The notes under the pieces were generated by a model. The model did not search any database. It saw nothing but the letters and a program-made list of their open reading frames with translations, and was not told where the DNA came from. Shown here one piece after another: positions 15,950 through 24,799 of a stretch of DNA of 45,737 nucleotides. The stretch covers positions 1 through 45,737 of the forward strand of contig CALBOV010000100.1 of NCBI GenBank assembly GCA_937896565.1. Direction: 5' to 3'. The first letter of the stretch is position 1. Each line of letters starts with the position of its first letter. The stretch comes from an uncultured Salinisphaerales bacterium. GTDB taxonomy: Bacteria; Pseudomonadota; Gammaproteobacteria; Nevskiales; OUC007. A program made the position numbers and the translations under genes.

Positions 15950-17362
15950 CTACCCCGCAACGTACTTGTCGACCGCGTTCTCGAAGTGCCGCACGCGGAT
16001 TTCCTGGTAGTTGCCCAGCGTGATGCTCTTCTTGGCGCTGGCCTCGATGCCTTCCTGCTGCAGGCGCAGGTTGTCCGTGTCCTGGTCGAGAATCTGACCA
16101 AAGCCGGGGTCCATGCCCTCGGCTTCGGTGAACGACTGGTCATCGCCCAGATGGATCGGTTCGGCCGGCTCCGGACGCTCACCTTCACGCGGAACAGGGC
16201 GCAGGAAGAACACCTCGTACAGGCTCTTGCGATGGTCCGTCGGGTCCGGCCGGAACCGGTACACCATCGGCAGCGAAATGCCGGGGAACAGGAAGGTGTT
16301 GGGGAATACCGTGTAGGAGAAGCAGTCCAGCAGCTCGGAATCGGACACGTGTGACAGGTCAGCGTTGGCGGCCTGCTCGAACATGTTGCGGAAGATCTTG
16401 GCGACCGCGCCTCGAGCCTTCTCGCCATCCTCCAGCTTGATCTTGGTGTCGCCCATCGCGGAGCTGTCGCCCAGGGTGAACTGATCGACGATGTCCTGTT
16501 CGCTGATCTCGCCGTACAGATGCGGGCTGACCACCCCCAGCGTCGAGATGAAGCGATCGACATGATCGCCATAGAAATCGTACTGGGAGTTGGCATCACC
16601 GTTGGACGGCGCCACCTGTGGGTGCGTGTCGATGACGTGATAGGCCTCCATGAAGGCCTCCATGGTCAGCTTCCAGTTCGCCGGCAAACGCTTGGACACA
16701 TGCAACGTGATGTAGCGGTTTTCCAGCTTCCACGCCTTGATATGCGACAGCGCCTCGGGACCGAGATAGTCCTCCAGCGAGGGCGCCTCCGGATCCATGT
16801 TGATGAACACGAAACCGCCCAGCGTGGCCACCCGCGCCTGCGGCAGCGAGAATTTCTCCGAATCGACATGGGGAAAATCCCAGTCGCAGGTTGAGCTCTT
16901 GTGCGTGCCGTCCAGGTTCCAGGTCCAGCCGTGGAAACTGCACTTGAACTCGCAGGCGCTGCCCTCGGTGCCGGAGGCACGCAGCTTGGTGCCACGATGC
17001 AGGCAGGCGTTGTAGTAGGCGCGGATGTCGTCCTCGCCAACGCGGGTGATGATGAAGGAGTAACGACCCAGGTCGTAGACGTGGTAGTCACCGACCTCCG
17101 GGATGTGTTCCTCGCGGCAGGCGAACTGCCAGGTCTTGGTCCACAGCGTGTCGAATTCCCGCTTGGCGAAGGCCGGGTCGGTGTAACGATCGGTGGAGAT
17201 GTCCTCGTCACCGAGAAACTCGTAGGACTCCGACCGTACCCAGGCCGGGGCCGGTACCGTGTCGTCCGCGATGATCTCCTGCGTCGTCGGCGCGCCCGGG
17301 CAGCGGGCACCGCCGCGCTTGAGCACATCGTCCAGTTTGATGGGAGCGTCTACGTCGTTCAT
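15950..17362 (-). CDS. Rieske non-haem iron oxygenase, alpha subunit
   Basis: A 470-residue ring-hydroxylating oxygenase large subunit. The Rieske ligands are C120-x-H122 (CLHRG) and C141-x2-H144 (CSFHGW). The catalytic iron ligands are His242 and His247 in MEAYHVIDTHPQ, with the third carboxylate probably in QDTDNLRLQQEG near residue 400. The enzyme activates oxygen to hydroxylate or dihydroxylate a ring substrate. At 470 residues it is longer than KshA-type steroid 9-alpha-hydroxylases (about 380), so it is nearer to aromatic-ring or terpenoid oxygenases. No beta subunit or reductase gene is next to it. It follows the amidohydrolase gene by 28 bases. Confidence 0.92.
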   Translation of the reverse strand: MNDVDAPIKLDDVLKRGGARCPGAPTTQEIIADDTVPAPAWVRSESYEFLGDEDISTDRYTDPAFAKREFDTLWTKTWQFACREEHIPEVGDYHVYDLGRYSFIITRVGEDDIRAYYNACLHRGTKLRASGTEGSACEFKCSFHGWTWNLDGTHKSSTCDWDFPHVDSEKFSLPQARVATLGGFVFINMDPEAPSLEDYLGPEALSHIKAWKLENRYITLHVSKRLPANWKLTMEAFMEAYHVIDTHPQVAPSNGDANSQYDFYGDHVDRFISTLGVVSPHLYGEISEQDIVDQFTLGDSSAMGDTKIKLEDGEKARGAVAKIFRNMFEQAANADLSHVSDSELLDCFSYTVFPNTFLFPGISLPMVYRFRPDPTDHRKSLYEVFFLRPVPREGERPEPAEPIHLGDDQSFTEAEGMDPGFGQILDQDTDNLRLQQEGIEASAKKSITLGNYQEIRVRHFENAVDKYVAG

Positions 17363-17390
17363 GGCTGTCTCCTGAATGGCTCGTCGAGGC

Positions 17391-18662
17391 TCACGCGGCC
17401 AGCGCGGCGCGGGGCTCGATGGTGTTCTTGTAGACCTCGCCGCCCTTCATGATCAGGCGCAGGCGGCTGTGGTCGGTCATGATTTCGATGTCCTTCAGCG
17501 GATCGCCGTCCACCAGCAGCAGGTCGGCGAGCATGCCCTCGCCAATCGTTCCCAGGTCGCCCTGGCTGCGCATTACCAACCCGCCGTTGCGGGTGGCGCA
17601 GGCCAACGCATCCGCCGGGCTGTAGCCGTAGTAGTCGACGAAGAACTTCAGATCACGGGCGTTGGTGCCGTTCGGGCTCCAGCTGAAGCCGTAGTCGCCG
17701 CCGATGAGATGGCGGATGCCGCGCTCACGCAGCGCCGTATGGGTCTTGCAGGATTCCTCCAGCAAGCCCGGGATGCCCATGAACCCGCCAACCTCGGCGG
17801 TGAGCCCGGCCGGCGCGGCTTCGTTGTTGACGATGGTGTGAAACAGGCTGACGGTGGGCGACACGAACACGCGGTCCTTCGCCCCCTCGAACAGCTCCAG
17901 CAATTCCTCGTCGGAATACTCGACATGGAACAGCACGTCCACTCCGGCACGCAGGCACATCTTGCTGCCCTCGATCGACCGCGTGTGGGCATTGACCTTG
18001 CGCCCGTAGGCATGCGCCGTGTCCACCGCCATCTTGACCTCCTCGAAGGTCATCGGCGTGGTGTGCCCCGGCGTGTTCGGATAGAACGGATCGCCCGACA
18101 CGTCGAGCTTGATGTTGTCGCAACCTTCGCGACAGCAGAGTCGCACGGCCTTCCGCATTTCCTCGGGGCCGTCGACGATGATGGACGGGCCGTTGCGCGG
18201 ATTGTGCAGGCGGCTTTCGTCGCCCATCGCGCCGGTGACGGAAATCTCCAGCGAACCGGCGCGGATACGCGGCCCCGGGAGGCGACCGGCGTCGACCTCG
18301 TTGCGCACCGCCACGCCCAGACGCAGCTTGGCCTCGGAGGCGCCGTAGGCACTGGTGAAACCGGCGTCCAGCAGCGACTTGGCCACCCGGGCCGTCAGCA
18401 ACGTGTGTTCCTCGGGGGGCGGCGCGATCAGATCCTCGGTGGAATTGACCGCCTCGAAGGACAGATGGGCATGACCCTCGGTCATGCCGGGCATCAGGGT
18501 GGCGCCGTTGGCGTCGATGACCTCGCAATCGGTTCGCGGCAGCTGTCCCGTCTGGTCGGACACGGCGACGATGCGGTCACCCTCGATCAGCACATCACCG
18601 GCATACGGCGGCTTGCCGGTCGCATCCCAGATTCTCGCGCCTGCTATCAGCGTCTTGCTCAT
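17391..18662 (-). CDS. Metal-dependent amidohydrolase (imidazolonepropionase-like)
   Basis: A 423-residue amidohydrolase, starting at ATG 18662 with GAGGAG upstream; the track start at 18842 would run through the promoter region and into the divergent gene. The HxH metal site is H64/H66 in EGHAHL. A likely carbamylated lysine is in DNIKLDVSG, further histidines in KVNAHT and LFHVEY, and the last aspartate in GGDYGFSW. A C-terminal composite domain (LADLLLVDGDPL) closes the family layout. Members hydrolyse cyclic amides, lactones or peptides. Being co-transcribed with a Rieske oxygenase, it may open a ring or hydrolyse an ester/lactone intermediate; this is inference. Confidence 0.87.
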   Translation of the reverse strand: MSKTLIAGARIWDATGKPPYAGDVLIEGDRIVAVSDQTGQLPRTDCEVIDANGATLMPGMTEGHAHLSFEAVNSTEDLIAPPPEEHTLLTARVAKSLLDAGFTSAYGASEAKLRLGVAVRNEVDAGRLPGPRIRAGSLEISVTGAMGDESRLHNPRNGPSIIVDGPEEMRKAVRLCCREGCDNIKLDVSGDPFYPNTPGHTTPMTFEEVKMAVDTAHAYGRKVNAHTRSIEGSKMCLRAGVDVLFHVEYSDEELLELFEGAKDRVFVSPTVSLFHTIVNNEAAPAGLTAEVGGFMGIPGLLEESCKTHTALRERGIRHLIGGDYGFSWSPNGTNARDLKFFVDYYGYSPADALACATRNGGLVMRSQGDLGTIGEGMLADLLLVDGDPLKDIEIMTDHSRLRLIMKGGEVYKNTIEPRAALAA

Positions 18663-18707
18663 CGGCAATTTCTCCTCGCTCGCGCAGCTCTGCCGATGAG
18701 TATGCCC

Positions 18708-18731
18708 TTGACTTATATAGGTCAAATGACC
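18708..18731. promoter_or_regulatory. Nested palindromes in the divergent amidohydrolase/VOC promoter
   Basis: Two inverted repeats share bases: TTGAC with GTCAA around an 8-base TATATA-containing spacer (18708-18725), and GGTCA-AA-TGACC (18720-18731). The AT-rich centre stands out in this GC-rich region. A further CCGTTGTTGC at 18742-18751 equals part of the operator at 33371-33396. Likely a regulator site for the divergent transcripts; the exact promoter boxes are unclear. Confidence 0.45.
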
Positions 18732-18828
18732 CGTCACGCAGCCGTTGTTGCCTGCTCCTGACAAGCGCCTCCGCGCCCGAAAACCAGTCAGTAGACTGCG
18801 TGTCGGGAGACAAACGGAGCCAGAACCC

Positions 18829-19293
18829 ATGATCAGAGGCATCCACCACGTCGCGGTTCACGTCCACGACCTCGACCGGATGATGGCGTTTTACAAGGAC
18901 GCGTTCGGATTCGAGTTGGTGGGCGACGCGTTCGCCTGGGAAGACAACGAATTCATCGACAAGATCGTCGACGTACCGGGCTCCGCCGCACGCGGGGCGA
19001 TGCTGCGCTGTGGCACCTGCTACATGGAACTGTTCCAGTACAGCCTGCCCGAGCCCAAGGTCACCAAGGGGCTGGACCCCAACGACAAGGGCTACACCCA
19101 CTTCTGCGTGGATGTGACCGATATCGAGGACGAGTACGAACGACTCAAGGGGCTGGGCATGACCTTCAGCCAGCCTGGGCCGATCGACGTCGGGCACGTC
19201 AAGACCATCTACGGGCGTGACCCCGAGGGCAACCTGATCGAAATCCAGCAGACGCAGGAGGCCTGCGATTTTCCGCTGTCCGCGCTGCGCTGA
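18829..19293 (+). CDS. VOC (glyoxalase/bleomycin-resistance) family protein
   Basis: A 154-residue vicinal oxygen chelate protein, with start ATG 18829 (MIRGIHHVAVHVHDL) in place of the track start at 18745. Metal-ligand candidates are the HHVAVHV histidine, HFCVDVTD in the second half and the glutamate in NLIEIQQ, giving the paired beta-alpha-beta units of the fold. Family members include methylmalonyl-CoA epimerases, glyoxalases and extradiol dioxygenases; the length fits an epimerase- or lyase-type member rather than a ring-cleaving dioxygenase. It precedes the 2-oxoacid oxidoreductase gene by 48 bases. Confidence 0.85.
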   Translation: MIRGIHHVAVHVHDLDRMMAFYKDAFGFELVGDAFAWEDNEFIDKIVDVPGSAARGAMLRCGTCYMELFQYSLPEPKVTKGLDPNDKGYTHFCVDVTDIEDEYERLKGLGMTFSQPGPIDVGHVKTIYGRDPEGNLIEIQQTQEACDFPLSALR

Positions 19294-19341
19294 ACCGCAC
19301 CGGTCGCAGGCCGGCACACTCCCTCTGGCCCTGATGCCCTC

Positions 19342-22300
19342 ATGACCAAATCCGCCGTCACGCTCGACGACAAGTACACGCAGACCGGCGGACGCGTGTT
19401 CATGAATTCCAACCAGGCGCTGGTGCGCCTGCCACTGGATCAAAGCCGCCGCGACCGTGCCGCCGGGCTGACCACGGCCGGCTATATCTCGGGTTATCGC
19501 GGCTCGCCACTGGGCATCTACGACGCCGCATTGTGGAGTGCGCAGAAGCACCTGGATGCCCACGACATTCGCTTCACCCCCGGACTGAACGAGGAACTCG
19601 CGGTCAGCGCGATCCGTGGCACCCAGGAGCTGAAGTGGTTCGGCCAGTCCCGCTTCGATGGCATCTTCGGCCTCTGGTACGGCAAGGGCATCGGCGTCGA
19701 CCGCGCCTGCGAATCACTGAAGCTGGGCAACTTCGAGGGCGCCGCGGCCACGGGTGGTTTTCTCGCCGTGGCCGGTGACGATCACGGCGGCAAGTCCTCC
19801 GACAGCGCCCACCAGTCCGAGCACACGCTGATCGCCGCGATGCTGCCGGTGCTGTACCCAGCCACGATCGCCGAGATCATCGAGTTCGGACTGTTCGGCT
19901 GGGCGCTGTCGCGATTCAGCGGCTGCTACGTCGGACTCAAGACCATCACCGACACGCTGGACCTGTCGGCCACCGTGGAACTGCCTGACGCCTTCCGGCC
20001 CTACGTCCTGCCGGACGACTTTCCGCTGCCGCCGGGCGGCCTGAATCTCAAGCCCAACCTGCCCCCGCTGGTGGAAGAGGACATGCTGGTCAACCACCGG
20101 TTGCCGGCGGCCCAGGCCTTTGCCCGTGTCAATGATTTCGACCGCGTGGTCATCGATGGCCCCGAGCGCAATCTCGCCATCGTTTCCGCCGGCAAGGCCT
20201 ACCTGGACGTGCGCCAGGCACTGGCCGATCTGGGCCTGGACGACGAACGCTGCGCCCGGCTCGGCCTCCGCCTGTACAAGCCGGCGATGATCTGGCCGCT
20301 GGAGGGCGAACGCCTCGCCGCGTTCGCCGCGGGCAGCCGGGCCGTGCTGGTGATCGAGGAAAAGCGGCCGGTGATGGAGGATCAGATCGCCCGGCATCTG
20401 TACGCGATCGCCTCGAACCGGCGCCCCGATCTCGCCGGCAAGCGCGACCTGTCCGGCGCCGCGCTGCTGCCGTCCACCGGTGAACTGCGCGTCGCGGACG
20501 TACGCCACGCGATCAAGACGCTGCTCGACCAGATTGGCATCCGCGACGAGGCGCTGGAGGCCCGCTACCGGCATTTCGAACAACTGGAATCGCATGCGCT
20601 GACACTGGGCAGCGACGCCAACCGGCCCGCCTATTTCTGCTCCGGCTGCCCGCACAACACCAGCACCAAGCTGCCCGAGGGTTCGATGGCCATGGGCGGG
20701 ATTGGCTGCCACGGCCTCGCCGCGGTGGTCATGGACCGCGACACCATGCAATTCATGCCCATGGGTCATGAAGGCTCGCCGTGGTTGTCCGTCAGCCAGT
20801 TCGTCGATCGCCCGCACATGTTCCAGAACATGGGCGACGGCACCTATTCGCACTCCGGCATCCTGTCGATCCGCGCCGCCGTCGCGGCCAAGGCCAACAT
20901 CACCTACAAGGTGCTGTACAACGACGCCGTCGCCATGACCGGCGGTCAGCCGGTGGAGATGGGCATCACGCCGCTGGACATGGTCAACCAGTTGCTGTCC
21001 GAGGGTGTGCGCCCCGTGCGCCTGGTCTCCGATCACCCCGAGCAATACGCCGGCATGGCGCTGCCGAACAACGCAACCGTGCACCATCGCGACGATCTCG
21101 ATCATCTGCAACGCGAGCTGCGCGAAACCGCCGGCGTTACCGCCATCGTCTACGAGCAGACCTGCGCGGCGGAGAAACGCCGCCGCCGCAAGCGCGGCCT
21201 GATGGAGGATCCGGACCAACGCGTGTTCATCAATCCGGATGTCTGCGAAGGCTGCGGCGACTGTTCGGTGCAATCCAACTGCCTCAGCGTGACGCCGCTG
21301 GAAACCGAATTCGGCCGCAAGCGGAAGATCGACCAGTCCAGTTGCAACAAGGACTTCAGCTGCCTCAAGGGCTTCTGCCCCTCGTTCGTGACCGTCACCG
21401 GCGCCGACATCGCCGTGCACACCAGCGGCGACGCGACGCGACTGGACCAGCTGATCGCCGCCCTGCCCGAACCCGAACAGCCGGCGCTGGGCGAACAGGG
21501 TTACAACATCCTGGTATCGGGCATTGGCGGCACCGGCGTGCTGACCATTGGCGCCCTGCTGGGCATGGCCGCCCGCGTCGACGGCAAGGGCGCGACGATT
21601 CTCGACATGACCGGCATGGCGCAGAAAGGCGGCGCCGTAACCAGCCACATCCGCATTGGCCCAGACCCGAAAGGCATCTACACCTCCCGACTGTCCGAGG
21701 GCATGACCGATCTGCTGATCGCCTGTGACCTCATCGTCGGTTCCGGCGCACCGGTGCTCAAGACCGTCGCACCGGACCGGACGGCCGCCATCGTCAACAC
21801 CGACGTCGCGCCCACCGGCGAGTTCCAGCGCAACAAGACGCTGGACCTGGGTCACGAACGGCTGCGCCGCGCGGTGCAACAGGCCATCGGCGAGGGCCCG
21901 CTGTCCGAACTCAACGCCAGCCAGCTCGCGACCGACCTGACCGGCGACAGCATCGGCACCAACATCCTGATGCTGGGCTACGCGGTGCAGAAAGGGCTGG
22001 TGCCCCTGTCGGTTCCGTCGATCCAGGAAGCGATCCGGCTCAACGGCCGCTTCGCCGACAGCAACCTGCGCACCTTCGATCTCGGCCGGCTCGCCGCCCA
22101 TGACCCCGACGCGCTGGCGCGGGAGATCGCACCCAAGACACCGACGGTTCCGCTGGATACCGTCGACGACGTGCTGCGCAGCCGCACCCGGCTGCTGACG
22201 GCCTACCAGAACGACAACTACGCCGCGTCGTATCGCGACTTCGTCGAAACGATCCGCACCGAAGTCGCGGCGAAATCGCTGGACGGCGGCGACCGTTTCG

Positions 22301-22818
22301 TCCGCGAAGTCGCGCTGACCCTGGCGCGACTGATGGCCTACAAGGACGAATACGAAGTCGCGCGGCTTTACACCGACCCGACCTTCAAGCAGCGGCTGGA
22401 CGAGCAGTTCTCCGGCAACTACCGGATCAGCTTCCACCTGGCGCCGCCAATGCTGCCTGGCGTCGATGCCTCCGGCCGACCGAAGAAACGGATGTTCGGA
22501 CCGTGGATGTTCACTACCTTCCGTCTACTCAGCCGGCTCAAGTTCCTGCGCGGCACGGTCTTCGACCCGCTCGGATATTTCGCCGAACGACGGATGGAAC
22601 GCCGGCTGATCGTCGAGTACCGGTCCCTGATCCGCTCTGTCGTCGACCGGCTGGATGCGGGCAACCTCGCCATCGCCACCGAACTCGCCGAGGAAGCCCG
22701 CCACATCGCCGGTTACGGGCCGGTGAAGCTGGATGCGGTGACACACTACCGGGAACGGGAGCGGGCCCTGCTGGAACGATTCAGCGCGAGGGAAGACGCC
22801 TCGGAGCAGGCGGCCTGA
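19342..22818 (+). CDS. Fused indolepyruvate-type 2-oxoacid:ferredoxin oxidoreductase
   Basis: An 1158-residue single-chain enzyme that decarboxylates a 2-oxoacid to an acyl-CoA with ferredoxin as acceptor. The N-terminal part (TAGYISGYRGSPLG) is the pyrimidine-binding domain. CSGCPHNTS near residue 433, then GIGCHG, mark the thiamine diphosphate domain. A ferredoxin-like segment near 634-680 carries CEGCGDC and CLKGFC. The gamma domain begins near 721 with SGIGGTGVLTIG and DMTGMAQKGGAV. Fused forms of about 1150-1200 residues are known in proteobacteria and use aryl- or branched-chain 2-oxoacids. Why it lies in this island is not obvious. It converges with the epimerase gene 7 bases away. Confidence 0.9.
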   Translation: MTKSAVTLDDKYTQTGGRVFMNSNQALVRLPLDQSRRDRAAGLTTAGYISGYRGSPLGIYDAALWSAQKHLDAHDIRFTPGLNEELAVSAIRGTQELKWFGQSRFDGIFGLWYGKGIGVDRACESLKLGNFEGAAATGGFLAVAGDDHGGKSSDSAHQSEHTLIAAMLPVLYPATIAEIIEFGLFGWALSRFSGCYVGLKTITDTLDLSATVELPDAFRPYVLPDDFPLPPGGLNLKPNLPPLVEEDMLVNHRLPAAQAFARVNDFDRVVIDGPERNLAIVSAGKAYLDVRQALADLGLDDERCARLGLRLYKPAMIWPLEGERLAAFAAGSRAVLVIEEKRPVMEDQIARHLYAIASNRRPDLAGKRDLSGAALLPSTGELRVADVRHAIKTLLDQIGIRDEALEARYRHFEQLESHALTLGSDANRPAYFCSGCPHNTSTKLPEGSMAMGGIGCHGLAAVVMDRDTMQFMPMGHEGSPWLSVSQFVDRPHMFQNMGDGTYSHSGILSIRAAVAAKANITYKVLYNDAVAMTGGQPVEMGITPLDMVNQLLSEGVRPVRLVSDHPEQYAGMALPNNATVHHRDDLDHLQRELRETAGVTAIVYEQTCAAEKRRRRKRGLMEDPDQRVFINPDVCEGCGDCSVQSNCLSVTPLETEFGRKRKIDQSSCNKDFSCLKGFCPSFVTVTGADIAVHTSGDATRLDQLIAALPEPEQPALGEQGYNILVSGIGGTGVLTIGALLGMAARVDGKGATILDMTGMAQKGGAVTSHIRIGPDPKGIYTSRLSEGMTDLLIACDLIVGSGAPVLKTVAPDRTAAIVNTDVAPTGEFQRNKTLDLGHERLRRAVQQAIGEGPLSELNASQLATDLTGDSIGTNILMLGYAVQKGLVPLSVPSIQEAIRLNGRFADSNLRTFDLGRLAAHDPDALAREIAPKTPTVPLDTVDDVLRSRTRLLTAYQNDNYAASYRDFVETIRTEVAAKSLDGGDRFVREVALTLARLMAYKDEYEVARLYTDPTFKQRLDEQFSGNYRISFHLAPPMLPGVDASGRPKKRMFGPWMFTTFRLLSRLKFLRGTVFDPLGYFAERRMERRLIVEYRSLIRSVVDRLDAGNLAIATELAEEARHIAGYGPVKLDAVTHYRERERALLERFSAREDASEQAA

Positions 22819-22825
22819 CACCGAG

Positions 22826-23944
22826 TCAGAACCGGGTCGGCGCCAGTACCTCCGTCCCGTACTTGCTCGCGACCAGCCCCCACGGATCAGCGTAGGGTCC
22901 GCGACGCTCCCAGCGACGCTGCGCGCCGAGAAAACCCCGAAACACCGCCCGCACGGCGGGGCCCAGCAACCGGAGCAGCCATCGACGCCGACCCTGCGAT
23001 TCGGCAAGCCCGGCCAGGGTTTCGTCCCAGCGATGCCGCTGATAGTCCAGCAGCGCCTGCGATTCGCGAGTGTCGAACCAGTCGGTCAGTCCCCAGCCAC
23101 GGTCGTCCTCCGGATCACCCGGCAGGCTGGCCGACGCACCCAGCCGCCCCAGCCCCAGGGCCTGCATCACGTCGTCCTCCAGGTCGCGCTGGAGCAGCAC
23201 GCAACTGTCGTCGCCGCCGATGAGCAGGACCTTGCCGTCGATGGCATCCGCGCGTTCCACCGTGTTGGCGAACGCCACGGCGGCATCGCGGACGTCGATC
23301 ACATGGACCCGGTTGTCACCGGGCGTGGCACGCATCAGCAGGAAGTACTCCGGACCGGCCTTGCCGACAGCGTCGGACGAAATGATCCCGCCCAACCGCA
23401 GGATGGCGTGGCGCAGCCCGCTGTCGGCCACCAGCGCCTCGGCGGCCACCTTGTCTTCCCCGTAGCATTCGACCGGGTTGACCGGTGTCCGCGGGGTGAT
23501 CCGTTCGGGATGACGATAGGGATTGCGCGAGCCGTAGACCGCCGAACTGGAGGCCTCGACGAACAGGGCGTCCCGGGCCCAGTCCAGACAGGCTCGAACG
23601 ATGTTGCGCGTGCCCTCGACGTTGACCCGTCTGGCCAGCCGCGGATTCAGGTAGCACGGCGGGGAAACGATCGCCGCCAGATGGATGACGACCGAGGGTC
23701 TGGTCTCACGCAGGCAGGCATTCACGCCGTCGGCGTCCAGCAGGTCCACGAAGGCCGTCGTCAGGCCGCCGCGACCGGCCAATCGCCGCGCCCAGTCGGC
23801 GGCCGTTGCCCGCGTGGCCTCGTTCGGCACGTCCAGCGCCACGACGCGATGCCCGCGGCGCAGCAGCAGTTCGACCAGACGGCGCCCGAGCTGCCCCATC
23901 GCGCCGGTCACGAGCACGGTCGTGGATTCAGCGGAAGCCGTCAT
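22826..23944 (-). CDS. NAD-dependent epimerase/dehydratase (extended SDR)
   Basis: A 372-residue extended SDR. The NAD site is VTGAMGQLGRRL, HLAAIVSPP is the beta-4 region, SSSAVYG carries the catalytic serine, and YGEDK the Tyr-x3-Lys pair. The C-terminal ~70 residues are arginine-rich and have no clear motif. Extended SDRs in degradation clusters include 3-beta-hydroxysteroid dehydrogenase-like enzymes, and that role would suit the KstD neighbour, but a sugar-type epimerase cannot be excluded by eye. Last gene of the AraC-P450 operon, 27 bases after the crotonase. Confidence 0.83.
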   Translation of the reverse strand: MTASAESTTVLVTGAMGQLGRRLVELLLRRGHRVVALDVPNEATRATAADWARRLAGRGGLTTAFVDLLDADGVNACLRETRPSVVIHLAAIVSPPCYLNPRLARRVNVEGTRNIVRACLDWARDALFVEASSSAVYGSRNPYRHPERITPRTPVNPVECYGEDKVAAEALVADSGLRHAILRLGGIISSDAVGKAGPEYFLLMRATPGDNRVHVIDVRDAAVAFANTVERADAIDGKVLLIGGDDSCVLLQRDLEDDVMQALGLGRLGASASLPGDPEDDRGWGLTDWFDTRESQALLDYQRHRWDETLAGLAESQGRRRWLLRLLGPAVRAVFRGFLGAQRRWERRGPYADPWGLVASKYGTEVLAPTRF

Positions 23945-23971
23945 TGGGCCGACGGGTTCGCCCCCGGCGCC

Positions 23972-24799
23972 CTACGACTCGCCGTCGCCTGACGATCCGA
24001 ACCTGGGTTTGCGTTTTTCCTGCAAGGCCCGAACGCCCTCGCGATGATCGGCGGAGCGCACGGTCAGCGCCTCGTAGGCGATGCCGGCGTCCATCACCGT
24101 GTTCACGACGCGCTTGAGTTCCAGGTTCAACAGCACCTTGGTCCGGCGAATCGCACCCACCGCACCGGCCAGCAGCTTGTCGCAGAACGCGTCCACCGCC
24201 GCGTCGAGTTCGTCGGCGGGCACGCAGTGATTGATCAGACCGATGCGCTCGGCCTCGGCGGCTGGCATCAGCTCGCCAGTGAGCAGGTATTCCTTGGCGC
24301 GGGCAAGCCCGACGCGCTGCGGCCAGATCGCCGCACCACCGTCGCCGGCAACCAGACCGACGACGACGTGGGAGTCGCCGATCTTGGCGTGCTCGGCGGC
24401 GAACAGCACATCGCAGAACAGCGCCAGCGTGGCGCCCAGCCCGACGGCATGGCCGTTCAGCCGCCCGATCAGCGGCTTGTCCAGGTCCAGCATCGCGAAC
24501 ACGATGCGCTTGGCCAGCCGGACTTCCTCGTCGAACAGATCCGGGTTCGCCGCGTTCTTGGCGATGTGGTCGAGATCGCCACCGGCCGAGAACGCACGGC
24601 CGGCGCCGGTCAGCACGACCACGTCGGAGTGCGGATCAGCCGCGGCCTCGACGAACACCTCGGCCAGTTCCTCGTGCATGCGCAGGTTGACCGCGTTGAG
24701 GGTGTCAGGCCGGTTCAGCGTGATGGTCAGGCGTCGGCCCTGACGCGTCAGTTCCAGCGTGTCGTAGCGGCGCGGCGGCGCGGCGGCGCCGTCGGTCAT
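23972..24799 (-). CDS. Enoyl-CoA hydratase/isomerase (crotonase) family protein
   Basis: A 275-residue crotonase. The oxyanion-hole segments are GAGRAFSAGGDLDHI and the glycine-rich GLVAGDGGA. The second catalytic glutamate position is kept in AKEYLLTGE. The first (Glu in the PEI motif of classical hydratases) is replaced: the stretch reads GDSHVVVGL, with His at that site. The D-x-H-V variant is common in a subfamily whose reaction may be isomerisation or hydrolysis rather than simple hydration. It overlaps the KstD-like gene by 4 bases. Confidence 0.88.
   Translation of the reverse strand: MTDGAAAPPRRYDTLELTRQGRRLTITLNRPDTLNAVNLRMHEELAEVFVEAAADPHSDVVVLTGAGRAFSAGGDLDHIAKNAANPDLFDEEVRLAKRIVFAMLDLDKPLIGRLNGHAVGLGATLALFCDVLFAAEHAKIGDSHVVVGLVAGDGGAAIWPQRVGLARAKEYLLTGELMPAAEAERIGLINHCVPADELDAAVDAFCDKLLAGAVGAIRRTKVLLNLELKRVVNTVMDAGIAYEALTVRSADHREGVRALQEKRKPRFGSSGDGES

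Noticed and set aside
15950-17362. Calling the Rieske oxygenase KshA
   Set aside because: At 470 residues it is much longer than KshA, and the surrounding genes do not show the KshB reductase.
19714-22437. 907-residue minus-strand ORF
   Set aside because: Antiparallel shadow of the 2-oxoacid oxidoreductase gene; its translation is rich in Arg/Gly/His/Val low-complexity with no family motif.
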